A stretch of 11,254 nucleotides of DNA from JALORV01 sp035255845 (GCA_035255845.1 DATEZE010000204.1:1-11254); one strand, 5' to 3'; counted from the first letter of the stretch, positions 1 to 7,423 are shown. The notes: generated from the sequence alone by a model not told the origin. Numbers and translations are program-made.

Positions 1-382
1 CAGCGTTTATCACTCGTGTGCGGCGGGCATCATCCATGGTCGCGCCGGAGAGGAGGAATATTCCGACGCGGTGGTTACTTCAGCGGACGTGGTCGCGCTG
101 CGCTCGCGCGTCGAGGCGGTGATCGATACCAATGTGCCAGAGGACGCCGCCGATGTCAGCATCGAGACCACTGACGGCGGCACTCTGCACGTGTATGTCG
201 AGCACGCGATCGGCAGCCTCGCGCGGCCGATGACCGACGCGCAACTGCGCGCCAAGTTCGTCGACCAGAGCGCGCCGGTGCTCGGGGCCGAGCGCGCCGC
301 TCGGGCCGCGGACATCGCCGCGCGAATCGCCGACTTCCCGACAGTCAAAGAACTCATCGCGAGCTGCACCATTGGGCGCTGA
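1..382 (+). CDS. MmgE/PrpD family protein, 3' end only
   Basis: The 5' part lies outside the window; the frame is already open at base 2 and ends at TGA 380-382. The visible 126 residues match the C-terminal part of MmgE/PrpD proteins: an opening segment with HSCAAGIIHGRAG (equivalent to SIPYAVAIGILRDDAG in the next gene), a D-x-N-V-P stretch, then GGTLHVYVEHAIGS and a helical tail with LRAKFVDQ. The family includes 2-methylcitrate dehydratase, cis-aconitate decarboxylase and iminodisuccinate epimerase, all acting on small polycarboxylic acids in the cytosol; the exact substrate cannot be read here. An internal GTG at 71 is not the start, because family homology continues upstream of it. The stop overlaps or lies just before the start of a second MmgE/PrpD gene, so the two are probably cotranscribed paralogues. 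Confidence 0.82.
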   Translation, partial: SVYHSCAAGIIHGRAGEEEYSDAVVTSADVVALRSRVEAVIDTNVPEDAADVSIETTDGGTLHVYVEHAIGSLARPMTDAQLRAKFVDQSAPVLGAERAARAADIAARIADFPTVKELIASCTIGR

Positions 383-404
383 GGCACAGAGTCGGAGCGC
401 TGTC

Positions 405-1805
405 GTGAATCCCGGACCGAGGGGAATGCGCGGCGCGCCGGTTGCACAACGCCTGGCTGAGCTCGTATCGCTGAGCGAGCCGCAGCGCGCGGCGGGTGCG
501 CGCGCAAGCGGCTCGCGGCTGCTGCTCGACATTGCGGGCCTGTGCGTGGCCGCGCGCCGACAGGACTACGTACGCGCCGTGCTCGACTCGATCGATGGTA
601 CGGGACCATGTACGGCGATTGGCCATACGGTGCGGTTTGACGTAGACGATGCCGCGCTCATCAACGGCGTCGCTGCCCACGGCGAGGATTTCGACGACAC
701 CTACGAGGGCGGGCCGGTCCACGCCGGCGCTGTCATCGTTCCTGCGGCGCTCGCCTGTTGCGAGCGTCATGGCCTCGGCGGCGAAGATCTGTTGCGAGCC
801 ATCGCCGTCGGCGCCGAAGTGACCTGCCGGCTGTGCCGCGTCGCACCCACTCGCATCCACAAGGCTGGCTTTCACCCGACAGCGATCCTCGGTGTGATCG
901 GTGCGACCGCAGCGGTCGGCGCGGCGCTGCGCGTGCGGCCTGAAGTGCTGGTCAACGCCTTCGGCATCGCGGGCAGCCTCGCGGCCGGCATCATCGAGTA
1001 CCTGGCGGATGGCTCCTGGACCAAGCGGCTCCATCCGGGCTGGGCGGCGCAATCCGGTTACCGCGCAGTGCGACTCGCAAGCGGCGGTTTCATCGGCCCG
1101 CGGACCGTCTTTGAGGGCAACCACGGCCTTTTCAAAGGTTTCGCGTCGTCCCGCGACGGCGATTACGAGGCCATGTTCGACGGCTTCGAGGAAGAGTGGG
1201 TTTGGCAGTCGATTGCATTCAAGCCGTATGCCTGCGGAACGATGGCACATCCGTACATCGATTGCGCACGCGCCTTCCGTGCGCGCGGCATCGCTCCGGG
1301 ACGCATCGTCCGCATCGACTGCGAGACTGCCGAAGGCATCGTGCATCGGCTGTGGGAGCCCCTGCACGAAAAGCAGGCACCTCCGAACGGGTACGCGGCG
1401 AAGTTCAGCATTCCGTATGCGGTAGCCATCGGCATTCTCCGCGACGACGCCGGCCTGTCCGATTTCGACAAGGCTGTCGTCGACGACCCTGCGGTCGTCG
1501 AACTGGCCGGCAAGGTGAACTACGTGATCGATCCCGGCAATCCGTATCCGAATGAGTTCACCGGACACCTGCGCGTCTCGCTCGACAACGGCGAGACCGT
1601 CGAGCACCGTCAGGCCTTCTTCAAGGGCGGCGCCGAGCACCCGTTGAGCGATGATGAATTGCGCCACAAGTTCCGTGCGAATTGCCGCTACGGCGGCCTA
1701 TCGCAGGAGCAGACCGACGCGCTTGCGGCCAGGGTCAACGATGTCTTCGACCAGCGCGTCGTTTTCTTCGGCGACGAGCCTCCGGCACGGATGCCTGCGC
1801 CGTGA
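405..1805 (+). CDS. MmgE/PrpD family protein (complete)
   Basis: 466 residues from GTG 405, the usual length for the family. Recognisable blocks: HGEDFDDTY near residues 92-100 (the conserved His/Asp-Asp region), GFHPTAILG near 155-163, TKRLHPGWAAQSG near 206-218, FKPYACGTMAHPYIDC near 272-287, and KFSIPYAVA near 333-341 opening the C-terminal domain. Family members hydrate, dehydrate, epimerise or decarboxylate tri- and dicarboxylic acids in the cytosol; the substrate here is unknown. Start choice: GTG 405 has GGAG at 394-397 at suitable spacing. TTG 372 (overlapping the upstream gene by 11 bases) and ATG 426 are alternatives; family similarity begins after residue 20, so it does not decide. 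The stop overlaps the next gene's GTG (GTGA 1802-1805), implying translational coupling to the SDR. Being a second MmgE/PrpD gene in tandem suggests two sequential steps or a heteromer. Confidence 0.9.
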   Translation: MNPGPRGMRGAPVAQRLAELVSLSEPQRAAGARASGSRLLLDIAGLCVAARRQDYVRAVLDSIDGTGPCTAIGHTVRFDVDDAALINGVAAHGEDFDDTYEGGPVHAGAVIVPAALACCERHGLGGEDLLRAIAVGAEVTCRLCRVAPTRIHKAGFHPTAILGVIGATAAVGAALRVRPEVLVNAFGIAGSLAAGIIEYLADGSWTKRLHPGWAAQSGYRAVRLASGGFIGPRTVFEGNHGLFKGFASSRDGDYEAMFDGFEEEWVWQSIAFKPYACGTMAHPYIDCARAFRARGIAPGRIVRIDCETAEGIVHRLWEPLHEKQAPPNGYAAKFSIPYAVAIGILRDDAGLSDFDKAVVDDPAVVELAGKVNYVIDPGNPYPNEFTGHLRVSLDNGETVEHRQAFFKGGAEHPLSDDELRHKFRANCRYGGLSQEQTDALAARVNDVFDQRVVFFGDEPPARMPAP

Positions 1806-2560
1806 ACGGACCGGCACAAAGCCGAGTTGCTCTCGTTACCGGAGCCGGGCGCAACATCGGCCGACAGATCGCGCTGCGCCTGTCCGAACTGGGTTACGCG
1901 ATCGCAGTCAACATCCGCTCGTCGCTCGACGAAGGCCGAGCCGTGGTCGAAGAGATCGTCGCTGGCAATGGCGAAGCGCTGCTGTGTGTCGCCGATGTCA
2001 CCGACGACGCTGCAGTGGCCCGGATGGTGTCGGATATCGAGCAGCGCTGGGGACGCCTCGATGTTCTCGTCAACAACGCAGCGGTCCGGCAGGAAGTGTC
2101 GCTGGACCAGATGTCCGTCGAGCAGTGGCGGACGACCCTGGCGGTCGTCCTCGACGGAGCGTTTTTTTGCACGCGCGCGGCGTTGCCACTGTTGCGCAAG
2201 TCCGCGCATGCAAGCATCGTCAATATCGGCGGCATGACGGGTCATACCGGCGCCGCGCGGCGCGCGCACGTCGTGACTGCGAAGGCCGGCCTGGCGGGCC
2301 TGACGCGCGCGCTGGCACACGAGCTCGCACCCGACAACATCACTGTCAACTGCGTTGCGCCCGGCCTCATCGATACCGTGCGCAACGCGGCCAGTGCCAG
2401 CGCCGCACCCGACCACCGGCGACGACACCAACCGCTGCTCGGTCGGCACGGGACTGCTGACGAAGTCGCCCAGGCCGTCGTCTGGCTTGCCGGGCCCAAT
2501 GCGCGCTTCGTCACCGGTCAAACGCTTCACGTCAACGGCGGCGCTTTTCTCGGAGGCTGA
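1802..2560 (+). CDS. SDR-fold NAD(P)-binding protein with non-canonical active site
   Basis: 252 residues from GTG 1802, classical SDR length. Seen: the cofactor motif VTGAGRNIG near residues 12-20, the structural NNAA motif, and C-terminal VTGQTLHVNGGAFLGG, typical of FabG-like SDRs (3-oxoacyl-ACP reductase annotations). The catalytic residues are unusual. Aligned by eye to E. coli FabG, Asn is Val116 (VLDGAF), Ser is Gly144 (VNIGGMTG) and Tyr is Val157 (HVVTAK); only Lys161 is kept. A classical carbonyl reductase mechanism is therefore doubtful; it may be a divergent SDR subgroup with other chemistry or a binding role. It overlaps the MmgE/PrpD stop by four bases and is followed after one base by the transporter gene. 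A run of seven T at 2162-2168 encodes Phe-Phe and keeps the frame. Fold assignment is firm, reaction unknown. Confidence 0.88.
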   Translation: MNGPAQSRVALVTGAGRNIGRQIALRLSELGYAIAVNIRSSLDEGRAVVEEIVAGNGEALLCVADVTDDAAVARMVSDIEQRWGRLDVLVNNAAVRQEVSLDQMSVEQWRTTLAVVLDGAFFCTRAALPLLRKSAHASIVNIGGMTGHTGAARRAHVVTAKAGLAGLTRALAHELAPDNITVNCVAPGLIDTVRNAASASAAPDHRRRHQPLLGRHGTADEVAQAVVWLAGPNARFVTGQTLHVNGGAFLGG

Positions 2561-2561
2561 G

Positions 2562-3617
2562 GTGCCGCCTCTGATGAGCCGCATCTCAGACTGGCGGCTC
2601 TGGCTCACCCTCGCCGCGGGCGCGCTCGGTGGCTGGGCAGCAGCCGCGGTGCGCCTGCCGCTGCCCTGGGTTCTCGGCTCGATGCTAGCTGTTGCTGCGG
2701 TCACTCTGGGCGGTGTCGGCGCAACACAACCGATCGCCGGACGTCGAGTCGCGCAGATGACGATCGGCGTCGCACTTGGCCTGGGATTCACCCCACCGGT
2801 GCTGCGCAGCGTCGCCGCGATGGGTCACTGGCTGGCCCTCGGTGCGGTTTATTCGCTCGTCCTTTCGGCGCTCGCGGCGCGATTGTTCCAGCGCTGGGCG
2901 CGGGTCGACGCGATGACGGCGGCGTATTCGACCGCCGTCGGTGCATCGGCCGAGATGGCGCTGCAGGCGCAGCGGGCCGGCGCCAACGGCGCGGTAGTCG
3001 CGTCGTCTCACGCCGTGCGCATCACCGTCGTCGTCACGCTGGCATCGTTCATCGCGCGCCTGACCGGCGAGCACGGCGATGCCTTGGCGGACCCGACGGC
3101 TCAGACGCTGTCCCTTCAGATGTCGATCGTTTTCGCGGTTCTTGCGGTAGCCGCAGGCTGGATCGGCCAGCTCATCCGGCTGCCAAACGCCTTTCTTCTC
3201 GGGCCGGTCATCATGGCCGCGAGCTTCGCGGCCAACGGCGTCGTCGCGCGGCTGCACCCCTGGGCACTGGAGGCCGCACAGATCGTGATCGGCTGGGGCC
3301 TCGGCCAGCACATGACGCGGCAGTTCTTCATGACCTCACCGCGGATCCTGGCGGTATCGAGCGCCATTACGGTTGCGATGCTCGGCATCTGCGTCATGGC
3401 CGCCGCGGCGATGCACACCGTCGCCGGCGTCTCGTTGCTGACCGCGTTCCTGTCGCTCGCGCCCGGTGGCACGGCTGAAATGGCCATCATCGCGAAGACC
3501 TACGGCATCGGCGCCCCGGCCGTCACCGCCTTTCATTTCTTCCGCGTGGTCGCGACCATTGTGCTGACCGGCTGGATGGCACAGAAGCTGGCCAACAGCG
3601 GCTGGCTTACACGATGA
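2562..3617 (+). CDS. AbrB family integral membrane protein (putative transporter)
   Basis: 351 residues, close to the length of E. coli AbrB. The sequence is a series of hydrophobic helices arranged as two similar halves, with WVLGSMLAVAAVTLGG near the N-terminus echoed by LPNAFLLGPVIMAASFAANG in the second half, and a terminal LAPGGTAEMAIIAKTYG block preceded in the first half by VGASAEMALQAQ. That duplicated GGxAEM-like pattern is characteristic of the AbrB family (PF05145), often labelled 'putative ammonia monooxygenase' without evidence. It is an inner-membrane protein; transport is inferred from fold and operon position. GTG 2562 is preferred because GGAGG at 2552-2556 sits five bases upstream; ATG 2574 (MSRISDW) is the alternative. 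It starts one base after the SDR stop and its TGA overlaps an ATG of the regulator frame (ATGA 3614-3617). It may carry the acid processed by the MmgE/PrpD proteins. Confidence 0.87.
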   Translation: MPPLMSRISDWRLWLTLAAGALGGWAAAAVRLPLPWVLGSMLAVAAVTLGGVGATQPIAGRRVAQMTIGVALGLGFTPPVLRSVAAMGHWLALGAVYSLVLSALAARLFQRWARVDAMTAAYSTAVGASAEMALQAQRAGANGAVVASSHAVRITVVVTLASFIARLTGEHGDALADPTAQTLSLQMSIVFAVLAVAAGWIGQLIRLPNAFLLGPVIMAASFAANGVVARLHPWALEAAQIVIGWGLGQHMTRQFFMTSPRILAVSSAITVAMLGICVMAAAAMHTVAGVSLLTAFLSLAPGGTAEMAIIAKTYGIGAPAVTAFHFFRVVATIVLTGWMAQKLANSGWLTR

Positions 3618-3676
3618 AGCGCAGCGGTGCCGTGACGACAACGCCTAAGATGGGCGGTGCCGTGTTGTCCCCCCGC

Positions 3677-4567
3677 ATGAATTTCGATCTCGCTGACCTG
3701 CGCGCTTTCGTGGCGGTCGCCAAGCTCGCCAGCTTTCGCGCCGCAGCGACTGAGCTGCACCTGTCGCAGCCGGCGCTGTCGCGTCGGATAGAAAAGCTCG
3801 AAGCGGCGCTCGGAGTGCGTCTGTTCCATCGGACCACGCGTAAGGTCGACCTGACGGCGGTCGGCCGCGAGTTCTCGCAGCGCGCGAACGAGCTGCTCAA
3901 CAGCCTGGAAGAGTCGCTGCTCGGGATCCGCGACGTCGCGAGCCGCGTTTCGGGAGACGTCACGGTCGCCTGCATTCCATCGGCCGTGCGCTTCTTCCTG
4001 CCGAACATCCTCAAGGCTTATCACGAGCGCTATCCCGGCATCGTCGTCCGGTTGATCGACCAGGGCGCCAACGACGTTCTATCGACGGTTGTCCGCAGCG
4101 AAGCGGATTTCGGCATCAACTACGTCGGCACCCAGGATCCACAGCTCGACTTCCACCCGATCCTGCGCGAACCGTTCGTGCTCGCGTGCAACGCCAACCA
4201 CCCGCTCGCGAAGAAGAAAAAGGTGACCTGGGCGGAACTTGCACCGTTCGACTACATGTCGGTCACGAAGGCGAGCGGCAACCGGTTCCTGCTCGACACC
4301 GCGCTTTCGAACAGCGCAACGCGGCCTCGCTGGTTCTGCGAAGCGCAGCACGTATCGACGCTGGTCAACCTTGTAGAGGCCGGCCTCGGCATCGCTGCTG
4401 TACCGCGGCTGGCGATGCCGCCGAAGAACAACGCATTGCTCGTCAGCGTTCCGCTCGTCAAGCCGCTCGTCTCGCGCACCGTCGGCCTGATCCGGCGCGT
4501 CGGGCGCGCGCTGCCGCCCGCCGCGCAGCAACTTTACGACCAGATCCTCGCGTTGAAGAGGGGCTAG
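3677..4567 (+). CDS. LysR-type transcriptional regulator
   Basis: 296 residues from ATG 3677, standard for LTTRs. The N-terminus MNFDLADLRAFVAVAKLASF leads into the winged helix-turn-helix with LSQPALSRRIEKLE near residues 34-47, then LGVRLFHRTTRKVDLT. A substrate-binding domain follows (from about residue 92, DVTVACIPSAVRFFLP), with the later block VEAGLGIAAVPRLA near 234-247. It binds DNA as an oligomer and responds to a small effector, probably a metabolite of this operon. The frame is open back to ATG 3614, which overlaps the transporter stop (ATGA) and would add 21 residues; I chose 3677 because LTTRs normally begin just before the first helix, but neither start has a strong ribosome-binding site. 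Unusually it lies at the 3' end of the operon it probably controls rather than divergent from it. Confidence 0.9.
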   Translation: MNFDLADLRAFVAVAKLASFRAAATELHLSQPALSRRIEKLEAALGVRLFHRTTRKVDLTAVGREFSQRANELLNSLEESLLGIRDVASRVSGDVTVACIPSAVRFFLPNILKAYHERYPGIVVRLIDQGANDVLSTVVRSEADFGINYVGTQDPQLDFHPILREPFVLACNANHPLAKKKKVTWAELAPFDYMSVTKASGNRFLLDTALSNSATRPRWFCEAQHVSTLVNLVEAGLGIAAVPRLAMPPKNNALLVSVPLVKPLVSRTVGLIRRVGRALPPAAQQLYDQILALKRG

Positions 4568-4578
4568 CCGCCGCCATG

Positions 4579-4601
4579 CGAAACGCAGCCGCTGCGTTTC
4601 G
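4579..4601. terminator. Perfect hairpin between convergent genes
   Basis: CGAAACGCAG (4579-4588), loop CCG, then CTGCGTTTCG (4592-4601): a perfect 10-bp stem starting 11 bases after the LysR stop and 73 bases before the di-heme gene's stop on the other strand. Placement fits a shared terminator for two converging units. No T-run follows the stem on either strand, so intrinsic termination would be weak; it may instead protect 3' ends. Confidence 0.55.
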
Positions 4602-4673
4602 AGCGAGCGGACTGAAAGGTCCCCACGATGAGGGCATCGATTTTCAAGGCTTTGCGACGCCGATGCATACGGT

Positions 4674-6068
4674 CTACAACGAGTCGAGAAAAGTGAGTAG
4701 TTGTCGCTTTTCGCCCGAAGACAGGCCGCTGTAACGCACTCGTACGCCGGAGGCCTGGCCGGAGTGCCGCGCGATGGCATCTTCTTTGGTCGATGACATG
4801 CCGTCGTGCATCAACCGGTTGCGCGTTCGCAGCGCCCACAGCGGTGCCGTGCGAATCTGGTTCGCGGTCCCCGCAAATTCAGCCGTCGGCTGAATGGGGA
4901 TGCCATCGCCGCTGCCGATGTCGTGCAGCAGGAAGTCGCTGTACGGATGAATGATCTTATTGCCGAGCGCTGCCGGAACCGTCATGGCGCCACCGTTGAT
5001 GCGCGTGCTCGGGCTCGCGGTGCGAACCGTCGAAACATGGCAGACCGCGCAACCGATTTGCGCAAACAGCGCCTCCCCGGCGCGGACGTCCGGGGTGATC
5101 GGGCCGCGCGACGGCGCTTTCGTCGCCCGCATGAAGTCGGCGAACGCCGTGATGTCGACGCCATCGTCCTCGGGCTCGCTGACGAGGTCGTATTCCGAAC
5201 CGAAGCCGATGTAAACGTTCGCCGATGTGTTTTCTTCCGGGAAAAGGGGCGTCGTTATTCCCATCTCGTTCAAGTACGCGTCGGCCGCAAAAGACACGAG
5301 GCTCGCGTGCTGGTTCTTCCAGCCAAACCGTCCAACGCGTGGCGCACTATTGGCTTCGAGCACCGCCACAAGAACGGCGGTGCCGCGCATCGAAGCCGGC
5401 TGCCTATCGCGGATAGCGAACAGCGTCGAATTCGCGATCGCCTCGATGAATCCCGCGCCGAGCGTATTGGTCGAAATGCGGAACGTGCGAACCGGATCGT
5501 TCGGAGATACGTGCTCGACAATTTCCGGGTGCGTCGCGCGCGACGCGATCAGCGTTCCGCCGAGTGACTCAAAAAACTGGCCGTTCTTGGTGCGACCTGA
5601 GCGAAACTCGGCAACCTGGCTCGCTCCGCCGGTCACGATGTTCTGGTGGCATTCGCGACAACTCTGCGCGTTATAGGTCGGGCCGAGGCCGTCCGCGGCG
5701 GTTTCAACCTCTTCGAAGATGAAGCGGTTGTCGTTGAACGAGCGCAGCGCGACGACGTTGCCCTCGTTCAGCGATTCAAATGGTGGTCCCTGTTCACTGA
5801 AGCCATTGGTCTGGTTATCAAAGCCTTGCGGCGCCTCGGTGAACATCGCGTGCGCCGAAGCGGTGGCGACTTCATCGATCGCGGCGCGATCTTCATCCGG
5901 CACCGTGCCGCGCGGTCGAAAGCGCTCCGGACGCGGCAGATGCTGGAACTGCAACTGTGGATGGCTGGCGGCCTGTCGTCCGCGAATCCTGCTGACTGCA
6001 CTGCTCGTTTGCGCGACAAACACGAACATTGACACGGCAGCCACGATGAGCGGAATTCCGATCTTCAT
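4674..6068 (-). CDS. Exported di-heme oxidoreductase (DUF1111 / putative thiol oxidoreductase)
   Basis: 464 residues from ATG 6066-6068. The N-terminus MKIGIPLIVAAVSMFVFVAQ is a Sec-type signal peptide with probable cleavage after Ser-Ser-Ala near residue 24. Two c-type heme motifs are visible: CRECH at 137-141 and CAVCH at 340-344. C-terminal blocks HDIGSGDGIP, RTAPLWALRTRNRLMHDG and EDAIARHSGQA match the di-heme oxidoreductase (DHOR, PF06537) family, placing the protein in the periplasm as an electron-transfer or redox enzyme; 'thiol oxidoreductase' is a common label with little direct evidence. Start choice: AAGGGA lies seven bases upstream of this ATG, and the signal peptide begins here; the frame extends 13 codons further without purpose. 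Its neighbours do not include cytochrome maturation or obvious redox partners. It converges with the LysR gene. Confidence 0.88.
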   Translation of the reverse strand: MKIGIPLIVAAVSMFVFVAQTSSAVSRIRGRQAASHPQLQFQHLPRPERFRPRGTVPDEDRAAIDEVATASAHAMFTEAPQGFDNQTNGFSEQGPPFESLNEGNVVALRSFNDNRFIFEEVETAADGLGPTYNAQSCRECHQNIVTGGASQVAEFRSGRTKNGQFFESLGGTLIASRATHPEIVEHVSPNDPVRTFRISTNTLGAGFIEAIANSTLFAIRDRQPASMRGTAVLVAVLEANSAPRVGRFGWKNQHASLVSFAADAYLNEMGITTPLFPEENTSANVYIGFGSEYDLVSEPEDDGVDITAFADFMRATKAPSRGPITPDVRAGEALFAQIGCAVCHVSTVRTASPSTRINGGAMTVPAALGNKIIHPYSDFLLHDIGSGDGIPIQPTAEFAGTANQIRTAPLWALRTRNRLMHDGMSSTKEDAIARHSGQASGVRVRYSGLSSGEKRQLLTFLDSL

Positions 6069-6174
6069 CGTCGAGTCCCTTCCCTCCGAGGAGCGATCTC
6101 TCGCCACGGCGCAGAACCGCCGTCGGGATGTCTTCTTCAGAGTGCAAGGAACTATGCGCGTCGCATCAAGGCGA

Positions 6175-6303
6175 TCACATCATCTTTTTGTCGCCGCACA
6201 TCGCATGCGGAGGCGTCACGTATTCGGGCGTCCCGCAATGCGGACATATGAGCGGGGATTGAACAAACGGATTTCTGATTAATCCCGAGCTACAGCGTGG
6301 GTT
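6175..6303 (-). other. Start-less small reading frame with a zinc-knuckle-like CPHCG motif
   Basis: On the minus strand a frame runs from after a TGA (6304-6306) to TGA 6175-6177. Its last part reads LICPHCGTPEYV, then TPPHAMCGDKKMM. The pattern C-x2-C, then His and Cys about ten residues on, resembles a small zinc-binding module. There is no ATG, GTG or TTG before the motif, so as it stands it is either a broken remnant, uses a rare start, or is chance. It lies about 107 bases upstream of the di-heme gene on the same strand. I do not recognise a family. Confidence 0.25.
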
Positions 6304-6307
6304 TCAA
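6278..6307 (-). promoter_or_regulatory. Candidate sigma-70-like promoter for the di-heme gene
   Basis: On the minus strand TTGAAA (6302-6307) is separated by 18 bases from ATTAAT (6278-6283). The predicted transcript would start near 6271, about 200 bases before the di-heme start, in an AT-richer pocket of otherwise GC-rich DNA. Box matches are moderate, spacing one base over ideal. Confidence 0.35.
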
Positions 6308-6336
6308 AGAAACGTCGAATTCTCGCGAGCTCGACT

Positions 6337-6352
6337 AAAACCGCACGTGCGG
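6337..6352 (-). terminator. Palindrome followed by T-run, possible terminator of the aldo/keto reductase gene
   Basis: CCGCACGTGCGG (6341-6352) is a perfect 12-base palindrome followed on the minus strand by TTTTAG, 68 bases past the reductase stop. As a hairpin it would have only a four-base-pair stem around ACGT, so it could equally be a protein-binding site. Confidence 0.35.
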
Positions 6353-6419
6353 AAAGCGTTCCCAGCTTGCCTCCCCTCACAAGCTGCCGCAAACCCGGAG
6401 CGTCGATTCGCTGCTTCGT

Positions 6420-7406
6420 TCAGCGTCCGACGAGGCGCTGTAGATGCTCGGGATAGCGCGCTCCCTGCACCGAAACATTCGACGTAGCCCTGTCGATGTC
6501 GCGCAGCTCTACCGTCGACAGCTCTACAGTGGCGGCGCCAAGGTTCTCCTCCAGCCTCTGGAGTTTCGTCGTGCCCGGAATCGGAGCGATCCAGGGTTTC
6601 TGGGCGAGCAGCCAGGCGAGCGCGATCTGCGCCGGCGTCACCCGTTTGCGCCCGGCAATGGCTGCGATCACATCCACCAGGCCGTGATTGAGCTTGCGCG
6701 CCTCGGGCGAGAAACGCGGCACGACGTTGCGAAAGTCGGAACTATCGAACTGGGTGTTTTCGTCGATCTTGCCGGTCAAGAAGCCCTTCCCGAGGGGGCT
6801 GAACGGCACGAAGCCGATCCCAAGTTCCTCGAGCGTTGGCAGCAGCTCCGCCTCGGGCTCCCGCCACCACAACGAATATTCGCTCTGCACAGCGGTAACC
6901 GGCTGGACGACGTGAGCGCGCCGAATGGTCTGAACGCCGGCCTCGGACAAACCGAAGTGCTTCACCTTGCCCTGCTGAATCAGTTCCTTGACGGTGCCGG
7001 CCACATCCTCGATCGGTACGTCCGGATCCACGCGGTGCTGATAAAAGAGGTCGATCGCATCGACTTGAAGTCGCTTGAGCGAGGCTTCAGCGACCTCCTT
7101 GATGTGCTGCGGCTGACTGTTGAGACCCGACTGCTTTCCGTCTCGAATCCCGAATCCGAACTTGGTCGCGATGACCACGCGCTGACGAAACGGCGCCAAA
7201 GCCTCGCCGACAAGCTCCTCGTTGGTGAACGGTCCGTAGATCTCGGCCGTGTCGAAGAATGTGACCCCGCGTTCCACCGCCGCGCGAATCAACGAGATCC
7301 CGACCTGCCTGTCCACCGCAGGACCATATCCATGACTCAGACCCATGCAGCCGAGGCCAAGGGCCGAAACTTCCACCTGGCTGTTTCCCAATTTCCGCTT
7401 CTGCAT
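6420..7406 (-). CDS. Aldo/keto reductase
   Basis: 328 residues from ATG 7404-7406, with AGGAG five bases upstream. The TIM-barrel aldo/keto reductase signature is complete: LGLGCMGLSHGYG near residues 16-28, FDTAEIYGP with Asp52 and Tyr57, ATKFGFG with Lys82, and FYQHRVD with His124, giving the Asp-Tyr-Lys-His tetrad. Later blocks VQSEYSLWWREPE, FVPFSPLGKGFLTG and IPIPGTTKLQRLEENL are the NADP(H)-binding parts. It is a cytosolic NADPH-dependent reductase of aldehydes or ketones, of the type usually annotated as general or xenobiotic aldehyde reductase; the substrate is not readable. It lies 95 bases downstream of the NmrA-like gene on the same strand. The leader holds inverted repeats that could be a regulator site. 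Family assignment is very secure. Confidence 0.95.
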   Translation of the reverse strand: MQKRKLGNSQVEVSALGLGCMGLSHGYGPAVDRQVGISLIRAAVERGVTFFDTAEIYGPFTNEELVGEALAPFRQRVVIATKFGFGIRDGKQSGLNSQPQHIKEVAEASLKRLQVDAIDLFYQHRVDPDVPIEDVAGTVKELIQQGKVKHFGLSEAGVQTIRRAHVVQPVTAVQSEYSLWWREPEAELLPTLEELGIGFVPFSPLGKGFLTGKIDENTQFDSSDFRNVVPRFSPEARKLNHGLVDVIAAIAGRKRVTPAQIALAWLLAQKPWIAPIPGTTKLQRLEENLGAATVELSTVELRDIDRATSNVSVQGARYPEHLQRLVGR

Positions 7407-7423
7407 TCCTGCTCCTGCAAATT

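Larger units (their letters stand above)
6069..6419. other. Intergenic region upstream of the di-heme gene
   Basis: About 350 bases between two minus-strand genes. It holds, from right to left: a 7-bp inverted repeat CAGCTTG/CAAGCTG (6363-6369 and 6380-6386), a 12-base palindrome followed on the minus strand by TTTTAG (6337-6352), a promoter-like pair of boxes (6278-6307), a start-less CxxC reading frame (6175-6303), and the ribosome-binding site of the di-heme gene. No full-length gene was found. Confidence 0.6.

Noticed and set aside
71..382. Separate 103-residue gene from GTG 71
   Set aside because: The frame is open to the window edge and the upstream residues continue the MmgE/PrpD similarity, so this is the end of a longer gene.
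354..1667. 437-codon open frame on the minus strand
   Set aside because: Antisense to the MmgE/PrpD gene; its sequence is Arg/Ala-rich with no family resemblance, while the plus strand carries clear motifs.
2160..2170. Seven-T run in the SDR gene as a possible frameshift site
   Set aside because: The SDR frame is continuous on both sides with correct family motifs, and no downstream stimulatory structure was noticed.
4806..5567. 253-codon plus-strand frame
   Set aside because: Antisense to the di-heme gene, whose two CxxCH motifs and signal peptide establish the coding strand.
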